The translations under genes and the position numbers were made by a program. The notes beneath the pieces are model-generated. The model was given only the letters and a program-made list of their open reading frames with translations, was not told where the DNA came from and did not search any database. Positions 1-7,967 of a stretch of 64,000 bases of DNA are shown here, one piece after another. Within the stretch, counting starts at the first letter, position 1. Every line of letters starts with the position of its first letter. Source of the DNA: Sediminibacterium ginsengisoli (lineage in GTDB: Bacteria > Bacteroidota > Bacteroidia > Chitinophagales > Chitinophagaceae); NCBI GenBank assembly GCA_945865545.1, contig CAMBEQ010000011.1:1-64000 (forward strand), read 5' to 3'.

Positions 1-73
1 AAGCCATTTTCTTTGTTTTAATGTTTTGTTCTTAACTAAAATTTATTATTTTTGCCACCCTTAAAAGGAACAC

Positions 74-147
74 TCCTCCTTAGCTCAGTTGGTTAGAGCA
101 CATCACTGTTAATGATGGGGTCCTCCGTTCAAGTCGGAGAGGGGGAG
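74..147 (+). tRNA. tRNA-Asn (anticodon GTT)
   Basis: Cloverleaf read by eye: acceptor TCCTCCT/AGGGGGA, D-arm TAGCTCAGTTGGTTAGAGCA, anticodon stem CATCA-CTGTTAA-TGATG with GTT, T-arm GTTCAAGTC; CCA not encoded. Confidence 0.95.
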
Positions 148-155
148 CACTCAAG

Positions 156-184
156 AAAAGCCTTGCATTTTGCAGGGCTTTTTT
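156..184 (+). terminator. Rho-independent-like terminator downstream of tRNA-Asn
   Basis: AAAAGCCTTGCA-TTT-TGCAGGGCTTTTTT hairpin plus T-run. Confidence 0.75.
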
Positions 185-270
185 ATTGGTTATCATTTAC
201 CTGCGTATAAATACGCTGATTTCACATCATTAAATGCTTCATATTTGTATTCGCTATTGATTTGTGCTAA

Positions 271-290
271 TATGTACATATATTTGTACA
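271..290 (+). promoter_or_regulatory. Candidate YefM-YoeB autorepression operator
   Basis: TATGTACATA palindrome plus a second TGTACA hexamer; hexamers at 273-278 and 285-290, 12 bp centre to centre, just upstream of the antitoxin ATG. Confidence 0.7.
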
Positions 291-303
291 TAAATATGTA
301 ATT

Positions 304-555
304 ATGTTATCTACCACACTTTCAGATTTTCGTAAAGAAACCAAGCAATACCTTGATAAGGTTACCAATGAGCATGAAACCTTAATTATTAATAGAGGTA
401 AAGACATTGGCGTTGTAATCATTTCTTTAGAGGAATACAATTCCATGAATGCAACATTACACGAGATGTCCTCTAAAAAAAATATGGAAGTTTTAGATGC
501 GTCTATAAAGCAATTTAAAGATGGCAAAATGAGGGAGCGTAAATTAATAGAATAA
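304..555 (+). CDS. YefM/Phd-family antitoxin
   Basis: 83 aa; MLSTTLSDFRKETKQYLDKV...INRGKDIGVVIISLEEYNSM is typical Phd/YefM; overlaps the toxin start. Confidence 0.88.
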   Translation: MLSTTLSDFRKETKQYLDKVTNEHETLIINRGKDIGVVIISLEEYNSMNATLHEMSSKKNMEVLDASIKQFKDGKMRERKLIE

Positions 556-812
556 TGAGATATATCTTTATAGACATGGCTTGGGATGAATATCTTTTTT
601 GGCAAAAAAATGATAAACAGAAAATTAATAAAATAAATGAACTGTTAAAAGATATTTCAAGAAGTCCATATGAAGGTATAGGTAAACCAGAGGCATTAAA
701 ATTTAATTACGCTGGTTATTGGTCAAGAAGAATTGATGAAGAACACAGATTAATTTACAAAGTTGAACAAGATGAGATTCAAATTTTAAAATGTAGATTT
801 CATTACGATTAA
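555..812 (+). CDS. YoeB-family mRNA interferase toxin
   Basis: 85 aa; WDEYLFWQKNDKQKINKINELLKDISRSPYEGIGKPEALK...YWSRRIDEEHRLIYKV...CRFHYD matches the YoeB pattern. Confidence 0.93.
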   Translation: MRYIFIDMAWDEYLFWQKNDKQKINKINELLKDISRSPYEGIGKPEALKFNYAGYWSRRIDEEHRLIYKVEQDEIQILKCRFHYD

Positions 813-847
813 GCATAAATGTCTATTTTTTCTATGTAAATTTGAGT

Positions 848-1123
848 ATGAAAGTTCAAGAAGTTAATTACATAGCTGATTATACCATTAGCATCAAGTT
901 TGATGATGGTATTTCTGGAACCATTCAATTAAACGATTTGGTTCAAAAGGGCATTTTCAAAGTGCTTCAAGATCAAAACCAATTTGCTAAGGTTTATACA
1001 AATGGTTATTCAATTGCTTGGTCAAATGAACTTGAAATTGACGCTACTAAAATTTATTGCGATCTAACTGGTAAAAATTTTGGAGAAATCCTCAGTCCAA
1101 AATTGACTCATCCAATAAATTAG
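848..1123 (+). CDS. DUF2442 domain protein
   Basis: Small protein with VNYIADYTISIKFDDGISGTIQLNDL...NELEIDATKIYCDLTG, DUF2442-like; ATG at 848 preferred over 842. Confidence 0.75.
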   Translation: MKVQEVNYIADYTISIKFDDGISGTIQLNDLVQKGIFKVLQDQNQFAKVYTNGYSIAWSNELEIDATKIYCDLTGKNFGEILSPKLTHPIN

Positions 1124-1332
1124 TTATGATTTTTTTTGTAAGAGGAGAATATTTGTCGATCTACTTTATTTTTCACAAAATCTTTGGTATTAAAAGACAG
1201 CTCAATCATAGCAATAGAGGCAGCTAATCTTTCTTCAATAGTTTTATCAAACCAAAATTGGTAATCAATATTCTTATCCTTAGACATATTTCTTGATGCA
1301 TATGTGTCAACATCAACAAAAGTTTTTTTCAT
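1120..1332 (-). CDS. Small hypothetical protein (EERLAA motif)
   Basis: 70 aa ORF, tail-to-tail overlap with the DUF2442 gene; FWFDKTIEERLAASIAMIEL resembles short proteins often next to nucleotidyltransferase-type TA genes. Confidence 0.5.
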   Translation of the reverse strand: MKKTFVDVDTYASRNMSKDKNIDYQFWFDKTIEERLAASIAMIELSFNTKDFVKNKVDRQIFSSYKKNHN

Positions 1333-1374
1333 AGGATATATTATTTATTATAAAGCTAATTAAAATTAATAATC

Positions 1375-1731
1375 CTAGGACAATAACAACTCAGCAGGTA
1401 TTTTTAGTTCTTGATGAAAAAACTTGGCCAGCTCAAGGGTTAATGGCTTCTTTTTGTTTAGTAAAGAAGATACGTAACCTTTGCTACCTACCTTACCAAC
1501 AAGGTCCTTATTTTTCAATCCCAGCTCATTCATTTTTAATTTAATGGCATCAATAGGATGCGGAAGTGGAATGGGATAGTTGGCATTTTCATATTGTTTA
1601 ATTAATAGAAGTGCTACTTGTAGTTTCTCACCTTGCGGGTTATTTGATTTAACCTTATTCTCAAACTGAACATCTACCCAATCAAGGCATTGCTTATACT
1701 GTTTTTTAGTTTTAATGATTCTCAGTTCCAT
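1375..1731 (-). CDS. HigA-like helix-turn-helix antitoxin (orphan)
   Basis: MELRIIKTKKQYKQCLDWVD...HPIDAIKLKMNELGLKNKDLVGKVGSKGYVSSLLNKKKPLTLELAKFFHQELKIPAELLL; start at 1731 preferred over the 1860 ORF start. Confidence 0.82.
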   Translation of the reverse strand: MELRIIKTKKQYKQCLDWVDVQFENKVKSNNPQGEKLQVALLLIKQYENANYPIPLPHPIDAIKLKMNELGLKNKDLVGKVGSKGYVSSLLNKKKPLTLELAKFFHQELKIPAELLLS

Positions 1732-1860
1732 ATTCAAGTAGCGTTCTTCGGGTGATATTATTAAACACAAAATTAAAGATAATAAGTTTACTAATAGAAA
1801 ACTTTCTAAATTCAATCTATTTTGAAAAAGCTGCAACTTTGGTGCTAAAGGGTAGCACAA

Positions 1861-1901
1861 AAGAAAAGCCTTGTCCCGAGAAATCGGGACAGGGCTTTTT
1901 T
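1861..1901 (+). terminator. Strong terminator-like hairpin
   Basis: AAAAGCCTTGTCCCGAGAAATCGGGACAGGGCTTTTTT: long stem plus T-run. Confidence 0.8.
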
Positions 1902-2023
1902 ATTGCCTATCAGTGAGTTAGGGAACTTACCTACTGTGTATAAATACGCTGTTTTCTTTTCATTTTCCTTCAGATATTCATTTTTAATAAAGTACATGAA
2001 ATATTTTATTAAAGTTCCATTTT

Positions 2024-2035
2024 AAGTTAACTTTG
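2024..2035 (+). promoter_or_regulatory. Putative higBA promoter/operator
   Basis: Perfect palindrome AAGTTAACTT (2024-2033) overlapping a Bacteroidota -7 element TAACTTTG (2028-2035). Confidence 0.5.
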
Positions 2036-2047
2036 TAAACGAAGGAT

Positions 2048-2392
2048 TTGATGAATCAAGTAAGAAAGCTGGTTTTTTATAGAAATCATTTTCATGATTT
2101 TTTTGATAAGCAATCTGAGAAAGCTAAAGAAAAAATTGATTACGTTTTATTCTTACTAACTCATATAGATAAAGTTCCTGAGAAGTTTTTAAAACATTTA
2201 GAAGGACAAAAAGGATTGTATGAAATAAGGGTTGAACATAGCAGCAATATTTTTAGAATATTCTGTTGTTTTGATAAAGGGAAAATTGTTGTTTTATTAA
2301 ATGGTTATCAAAAGAAATCACAAAAGACTTCCCTTAAAGAAATTGAGATGGCGAATAAATTAATGAACGAATATTTTAGTACTACTAAATAA
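2048..2392 (+). CDS. RelE/HigB-like toxin (Gp49-like)
   Basis: 114 aa; FLKHLEGQKGLYEIRVEHSSNIFRIFCCFDKGKIVVLLNGYQKKSQKT is characteristic of the phage Gp49/HigB-like family. Confidence 0.9.
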   Translation: MMNQVRKLVFYRNHFHDFFDKQSEKAKEKIDYVLFLLTHIDKVPEKFLKHLEGQKGLYEIRVEHSSNIFRIFCCFDKGKIVVLLNGYQKKSQKTSLKEIEMANKLMNEYFSTTK

Positions 2393-2399
2393 ATAAGTA

Positions 2400-2702
2400 A
2401 TGGCAAAGAAAGAAAATAATATTACAAATTTTAATGAGCATTTAACTGGACGTTATGGTGATAGAGGATCTGAGAAGAGAACTGAATTTGAAATTAAAGC
2501 AAAAGCCTTTCTTATAGGAGAGTTAATAAAAGAAGAAAGAAAAAATGCTAAAATGACGCAAGAACAATTGGCAGATAAGATTGGTGCAAAAAAAAGTTTT
2601 ATCTCACGAATTGAAAATGGCAAAACAGATATTCAACTTTCTACTTTATATAGGTTGCTTGAATTTGGACTAGGTAAAACTGTTGAGGTTTCTGTTAACT
2701 AA
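2400..2702 (+). CDS. XRE-family antitoxin (HigA-like)
   Basis: 100 aa; LIKEERKNAKMTQEQLADKIGAKKSFISRIENGKTDIQLSTLYRLLEFGLG helix-turn-helix; immediately downstream of the toxin. Confidence 0.92.
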   Translation: MAKKENNITNFNEHLTGRYGDRGSEKRTEFEIKAKAFLIGELIKEERKNAKMTQEQLADKIGAKKSFISRIENGKTDIQLSTLYRLLEFGLGKTVEVSVN

Positions 2703-2713
2703 TACTACCTATA

Positions 2714-2740
2714 CTTGACGTCGCAATTTGCGACTTCAAG
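2714..2740. repeat. Long inverted repeat without a T-run
   Basis: CTTGA-c-GTCGCAA-t-TTGCGAC-t-TCAAG. Confidence 0.7.
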
Positions 2741-2843
2741 TTGCAACTTTGTTGGGTTATTGGCATTACAACATATTTTCTTCACTATTTTTTTCTAAAT
2801 AGAGACATTTCTTTAATTTTGGTCTAAATCAAATAGACACAAA

Positions 2844-3086
2844 ATGAACGCACCTTTCAGCAAGTACCTCTACATTGGATTTTTATTATTAGGCTTATAC
2901 CAAGCCATTTTCTCTAAAGACTATATTCAAGCAGCAGCATCACTGGGTATTGGCTTGGCATTTGATCCATTCAATCCAGAACAAAAATGGAATGACAGAC
3001 CTACTCGGCAAAAGGCGGTTTTAATCATTCATCTTGCTTTAGTAGCAGCCATGTTTGGATTTGGCGTTGGTTTGAATGACAAATAA
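2844..3086 (+). CDS. Small membrane protein, hypothetical
   Basis: 80 aa ORF with two hydrophobic segments. Confidence 0.6.
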   Translation: MNAPFSKYLYIGFLLLGLYQAIFSKDYIQAAASLGIGLAFDPFNPEQKWNDRPTRQKAVLIIHLALVAAMFGFGVGLNDK

Positions 3087-3153
3087 CCTTCCTTTAATTT
3101 GAACTTAAATTATTTTAAAATCAACAAAGTTTGATGCGGCTTGCCTTATTGCA

Positions 3154-4083
3154 TTAATTAGCAATAAGAAATTTATTTACATCTAACCAATAGATGAATG
3201 AATCAAACCAACGGTTACTTGTTTTATTTGGATTGCCTAAGCCAAAGCCATGCCCTCCATTTTGATATAAATGAAATTCAACTGGTCGACCAGCTTTAAA
3301 CCAAGAATCAATTACGCCAAATTGGGAATTAAATAAAAAATCATCGGAGGCAATTACATTAAACATTGGAGGAGCATTCTCGGGTACTTTCACTGGACCT
3401 ATTCCTCCATAAATTGGACCAATAAAAGCAAGCTTCATGGTTTTGGAATTTAGTGTTGCATGCATTGTAAGTCCTGCTCCTGCAGAAAAGCCAATCATTC
3501 CAATTCTTTTTGTATCAATGCCCCATTCACTCGCGTTTTTTACTATCATAGCATAGGCGGCTTCAGCATCCTCAAGTTGATTGGAAAGATCCATTTGAAA
3601 GGGAGTAGAAGGGGTCGTCTTTTTTGAAGTATCATCAGTTTTTTGTGGTGCAGGACGTGGGCGGTTCATCCATGCTGTAAATTCATCCAAAGATGCTACA
3701 GTGGGAAATAATCTATATTTTAAAACAAATGCAGCTATTCCTTTTTTAGCAAGTGCCTCGGCTACTTCCCATCCTTCATTACCCATGGAAAGCCATCGAT
3801 ATCCTCCGCCGGGAGCAACAATAACAGCAGCTCCAGTTGCTTTTCCTTTTTCAGGTAGGAAGGGCGTTAAAGTAGCTATGGAAATATTTCTTGCCATTGG
3901 GTCACCCCATTGGCGAAACCAAGATTCTGGTGCAGGCTGATCCTTCACAGATCCTGTGCCTAATAAAATTGCATTGGGCTCTTTAGGAGCATCAAGAGGG
4001 TAAATAGTTCCATCCTGAGCATATGTATTTAATGCGAAGCATTGAAAACTTAGTAGAATAAATAGTTTGTAAATTTTTTGCAT
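3154..4083 (-). CDS. Secreted alpha/beta hydrolase (acetyl-esterase-like)
   Basis: Signal peptide; APGGGYRWLSMGNEGWEVAEALAKKGIAAFVLKYRL, GFSAGAGL nucleophile elbow, C-terminal GGHGFGLG. Confidence 0.85.
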   Translation of the reverse strand: MQKIYKLFILLSFQCFALNTYAQDGTIYPLDAPKEPNAILLGTGSVKDQPAPESWFRQWGDPMARNISIATLTPFLPEKGKATGAAVIVAPGGGYRWLSMGNEGWEVAEALAKKGIAAFVLKYRLFPTVASLDEFTAWMNRPRPAPQKTDDTSKKTTPSTPFQMDLSNQLEDAEAAYAMIVKNASEWGIDTKRIGMIGFSAGAGLTMHATLNSKTMKLAFIGPIYGGIGPVKVPENAPPMFNVIASDDFLFNSQFGVIDSWFKAGRPVEFHLYQNGGHGFGLGNPNKTSNRWFDSFIYWLDVNKFLIAN

Positions 4084-4179
4084 GATGTTTCAATAAGTTT
4101 TTTGGTCTAATAATTTTACTTTAATGAGTGAGGGAATCACATAATGAAAATACAAATTAATTATGTATTTTTTATTTAT

Positions 4180-5298
4180 TTAATGAATCAGAATTGGGGA
4201 AGCAATTTTGACATTGAATGCTTTCAAGTAATTAAACCAGTCTGAAGCAGAAAGAATGTCACCTGCTTTATCCCAAGTGGCGCCCTTATAATAAATTAAG
4301 GGTTGATTTGAATTGCTTTGAACTATAGAAAGTAAATGACCTTTAGTTAATGTCATTTTATTTTTAATGGATGGTATGATACAAGCCACTCCTATAGTGC
4401 CGTCCTTTCCATGCGTTGGCTCCCAATAACCTAATACACCTTTTTGTTCATCTAAATACATGGTACCTGCATCTGCCCTTCTTGAAATTCCGATGGCTAA
4501 TGGAAGTGGTTGGTTTTTATTAAATGAATACACAACACTTACTTTATTTAATTGTGCTCCTGCATCTAATGAAATAGATTTTATTAGTGATACCGCATCA
4601 CCATCTATATTCCATGTATCATAGCTTAATTCAAAACTACTTCTCAGTGGGCCATTATCCAACACTTTCCAACTTGAATAATTTTTGGGGTACCAAATTG
4701 AATCTTTACTATAAGGGGCAATATCTCCCGCTCCTAAAAAATAGCCAACATGATAATAATCTAATCCATCTCCATTGTCCTCATGGTAGTTATTTGTTTT
4801 ATACCATTCATTGATAATCATTTTTTTAGTTCTTTTAGACCAGACATCAGTACCATATGCGTTTTCATTAGGAGTTTGTTCCAATGCCTTTCCATACATT
4901 CTAAATGCAATTTTATCATTTTCCCATGCAAAATCATCTTTGCGTTCTGGGACAAATCTGCAATAAGTTTTTGTTTCAAAAATAGGTCTGGTTCCTTTTA
5001 CAAGTTGGATGGCGATGTTTGTATGAGCGGATATACTTACCTGTACTAATAAATGTTGAATGACTTTGGTTCCTTTGTATTCATACTGGTAAACGATGGG
5101 TGCTTTTGTTTTTTTATTGATAATGACTAATGCTGATGTATCAATATTATTATATTTTGAAAGAATGGTATTCCATGGAATTTCAACTACCTCATTATTT
5201 CTATCAATGTTAGATGTGTTGGTTAATACAATAGTGGCTTGACCAAAAACAAGGGAGCTCAACAATATGAAAATTGTAAACAATAAAATATTTTTCAT
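4180..5298 (-). CDS. DUF4861 family secreted protein
   Basis: Signal peptide; NENAYGTDVWSKRTKKMIINEWYKTNNYHEDNGDGLDYYHVGYFLGAGDIAPY; clusters with GH88/DUF2264. Confidence 0.75.
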   Translation of the reverse strand: MKNILLFTIFILLSSLVFGQATIVLTNTSNIDRNNEVVEIPWNTILSKYNNIDTSALVIINKKTKAPIVYQYEYKGTKVIQHLLVQVSISAHTNIAIQLVKGTRPIFETKTYCRFVPERKDDFAWENDKIAFRMYGKALEQTPNENAYGTDVWSKRTKKMIINEWYKTNNYHEDNGDGLDYYHVGYFLGAGDIAPYSKDSIWYPKNYSSWKVLDNGPLRSSFELSYDTWNIDGDAVSLIKSISLDAGAQLNKVSVVYSFNKNQPLPLAIGISRRADAGTMYLDEQKGVLGYWEPTHGKDGTIGVACIIPSIKNKMTLTKGHLLSIVQSNSNQPLIYYKGATWDKAGDILSASDWFNYLKAFNVKIASPILIH

Positions 5299-5308
5299 TC
5301 AATCAAAT

Positions 5309-6592
5309 TTAATAATCTACTGCGTAGTCTTTTTGAAATGGTTTTCCACTCCATGCTTTTCTTTGCGTCCATTCGGTAAAGGGGTTGGTCCAAAATTCAT
5401 GCGTGGCTTCTAAGCCTAGGGGTAAAAAAGCCAATGAAGTTAAATACATACTGCCTGTATTAGAATAAGAGTCGGTAATGGCTTCCTGTTGATTGCCAAT
5501 AAAACCAAGTGTAAGCCAGCCTTCCTTTGTAAATGTACTTGGGATAAAAATATTTTTAAAAACTGCAGTCAATGCACTTCTTACTTGCGCAGGTGCTATA
5601 GGTGTAGGCAGTTGATTGTCTAATGCTAATTTGGCCAATGGTTGAAAGGCACCCACTCGGTAGGTAGAGGATCGGCCTACCACGACAAAAGTACCTTCTG
5701 GTGAAATAAACCTTTCTTGAAAGGTAGCATAGCGTTGCATTCTTTTATAGGCTATTTCATATTCAGAAGAAGGTATGCGGTTTTTTATTCTATTTACACG
5801 CAGTATTTCTACCAACATAGGCTGTATCACAAATCCATTGTAATGATCAAAATGAAATTTTTCCCCATCCGAATACCATCCATCTCCTACATACCAGGAT
5901 TCTATTTTTTTAATTCCTTTATCTATTCTGTCCGCATCAAATGGCTTATCAATGAATAATAAAAAACTTTCAATCATCGCTGCAAACAAAACCCAATTAT
6001 TATTTGGGGGTTCTATTTTTCTTAGCTCCGTAAATTCTTTAATATAATTTTCTTTCGTCTTTTGACTTAGTGGCTCCCACAAAACTTTTGGTGCAGACAA
6101 AAGGGCTTGTGCTATAAATGCTGCATCAACCAAAGGCTGTCTATCCTTAGGGTTTCCCCAATATAAATAATCAGAACTATTAGGGTCCACTGCATTGGCT
6201 AAACTCTGCAAACTTTGTTCTTTTAATTTATTTCTTATTGCTGTTTCTTTTATAGCATCCTTAGTAGTATTGTTATCAGGTAAGGATAAAAAAGGAGCAA
6301 TGCCTACTAATAATCTTCCAAATGCTTCCATGTAGGCTACTTGAGTATTAAGATTACCCCAGGTGGGACTATAAGCCACTTTCATTTTTAATTTCAATTC
6401 ACCCTTATTCATATTCTCTAAAACAGGAGTAGCTATTTTATCTAAAAGGCCCACCCAGTAAGCACGATCCTGTGCTCCAGTAGTTTCTTTTTGATTGCTT
6501 ACGATTGTTGTGGCAGCCAGTGTATTAGCCGCAGGGATTAAGCCTAATGTACTTAACAAGGAGGACCACTTTAAAAAATTTCTTCTTTCCAT
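5309..6592 (-). CDS. DUF2264 domain protein
   Basis: RRNFLKWSS N-terminus; PNNNWVLFAAMIESFLL...WYVGDGWYSDGEKFHFDHYNGFVIQPMLVEIL. Confidence 0.82.
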   Translation of the reverse strand: MERRNFLKWSSLLSTLGLIPAANTLAATTIVSNQKETTGAQDRAYWVGLLDKIATPVLENMNKGELKLKMKVAYSPTWGNLNTQVAYMEAFGRLLVGIAPFLSLPDNNTTKDAIKETAIRNKLKEQSLQSLANAVDPNSSDYLYWGNPKDRQPLVDAAFIAQALLSAPKVLWEPLSQKTKENYIKEFTELRKIEPPNNNWVLFAAMIESFLLFIDKPFDADRIDKGIKKIESWYVGDGWYSDGEKFHFDHYNGFVIQPMLVEILRVNRIKNRIPSSEYEIAYKRMQRYATFQERFISPEGTFVVVGRSSTYRVGAFQPLAKLALDNQLPTPIAPAQVRSALTAVFKNIFIPSTFTKEGWLTLGFIGNQQEAITDSYSNTGSMYLTSLAFLPLGLEATHEFWTNPFTEWTQRKAWSGKPFQKDYAVDY

Positions 6593-6641
6593 ATAATTGC
6601 TTCAATTAATAATATGGCTTTATGCTTATAGCCCATAGAAA

Positions 6642-7844
6642 TTATTTATTTAAATACCAATCTTTATATCTTTTCAAAGCTTCTAACAAATAGTAATCTG
6701 CATAAACCAAAGGCACGTCTATTTCTGAATTCAAGGGCAATGCACCTACGCAATGTTTTATTAAGAAACCACCATTCTCTCCCACTTTTGCAAGATAGGT
6801 ATCGCTGGATAAGGATTCCATCATTTTAACTCCAGCATTTATAAATTCATTTTTTTCCTTCCCAGTAGTAAATTGTCCTAATTCCATTAGCGCAGAAGCG
6901 GTAATGGCTGCAGCCGAAGCATCTCTTTTAGCAAGGGGTTGAAGGCCTGCATCAAAATCCCAATAAGGTACTTTGTCCTCTGGCATATTAGGATGATGTA
7001 AAATAAATTTTGCTATATTTTTTGCAAAATTTAAATATTTAATATTTTTCGTATCACGATACATCACAATAAATCCATACAAACCCCAAGCTTGTCCACG
7101 CGACCAAGCCGATGTATTGGCGGCTCCTTGATGGGTTGCTTTTTTTAATACTTTACCAGTTTCTAGATCATAATCTACCACATGATATGAACTAAAGTCG
7201 CTTCTGTAATGATTTTGGATGGTGGTATTGGTATGCGTTTCTGATATAGCTTGGTATTTGGGATCTCCTCCATGTTGGCTTACCCAATTCAACATTTCTA
7301 AATTCATCATATTATCCACAATAACAGGACAATTAAAATATTGATTCTTATTCCATGATTGAATGGATTTCATTTTTGGTTTATAGCGAGTGGCTAAAGA
7401 TTCCGCCGATCTAAAAATGATTTGCTTGTATTTCTCGTCTTTAAATAATCTGTAGGCATTACCATAACTGCAGTACATCATAAATCCTAAATCATGATTC
7501 TCTGTGAATGTTTGGTTGGATTCGATCACTTTTAAAGCACGTAAGGCTTCTGCTTTAATGGTTTCGTCATGTGTTTGTTCAAAGATGTATAATAGAGATC
7601 CAGGATAAAAGCCTGTACACCACCAAGTAATATGATTTAAAATAAGTTTATTGGTTGCTTTATCATAGGATTGAGGCAAGCTATCCTTGGGCACTTGCTT
7701 CATCATATACAAATATTGATTTTTTGCAAGGGTATAGTTATCGGTAATTAGTTTACTCATGACTTGATCTCTCTTACTCGTTTGAGTAAAGCCAAGGGTA
7801 CTTAACAAAATAAATAATAATAGCAGGGGTTGTTTTAAGTTCAT
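6642..7844 (-). CDS. Glycoside hydrolase family 88 (unsaturated glucuronyl hydrolase-like)
   Basis: HDLGFMMYCSYGNAYRL, THQGAANTSAWSRGQAWGLYGF, VPYWDFDAG; signal peptide from ATG at 7844. Confidence 0.9.
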   Translation of the reverse strand: MNLKQPLLLLFILLSTLGFTQTSKRDQVMSKLITDNYTLAKNQYLYMMKQVPKDSLPQSYDKATNKLILNHITWWCTGFYPGSLLYIFEQTHDETIKAEALRALKVIESNQTFTENHDLGFMMYCSYGNAYRLFKDEKYKQIIFRSAESLATRYKPKMKSIQSWNKNQYFNCPVIVDNMMNLEMLNWVSQHGGDPKYQAISETHTNTTIQNHYRSDFSSYHVVDYDLETGKVLKKATHQGAANTSAWSRGQAWGLYGFIVMYRDTKNIKYLNFAKNIAKFILHHPNMPEDKVPYWDFDAGLQPLAKRDASAAAITASALMELGQFTTGKEKNEFINAGVKMMESLSSDTYLAKVGENGGFLIKHCVGALPLNSEIDVPLVYADYYLLEALKRYKDWYLNK

Positions 7845-7967
7845 TAGTTTAGTTTTAAAAATAAAATTTACCTTTATTAATAGGGAGGCCAAAATTTGCT
7901 GTAGTAATGTAGCAAAAAACTGGCAAATTAAAAAGTTTTTATACAGTAATTAGTAAAAATATTCTAT

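Noticed and set aside
267-605. Antisense 112-aa ORF across yefM
   Set aside because: Lies fully antisense to a clear Phd/YefM gene and has no recognisable domain; shadow ORF.
1841-1860. Possible degenerate tRNA 3' end (attR) before the second repeat copy
   Set aside because: AAAGGGTAGCAC looks a little like the tRNA tail GGGGGAGCAC, but it is better explained as a GTGCTA/TAGCAC hairpin; not claimed as an att site.
3145-3168. CTTATTGC...GCAATAAG hairpin at the end of the esterase gene
   Set aside because: Short AT-rich stem overlapping the stop codon with no clear T-run; could be a weak terminator but support is thin.
3701-5959. Plus-strand ORFs of 74-88 aa inside the DUF4861/DUF2264/esterase genes
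   Set aside because: Antisense to well-supported coding regions with no family signal.
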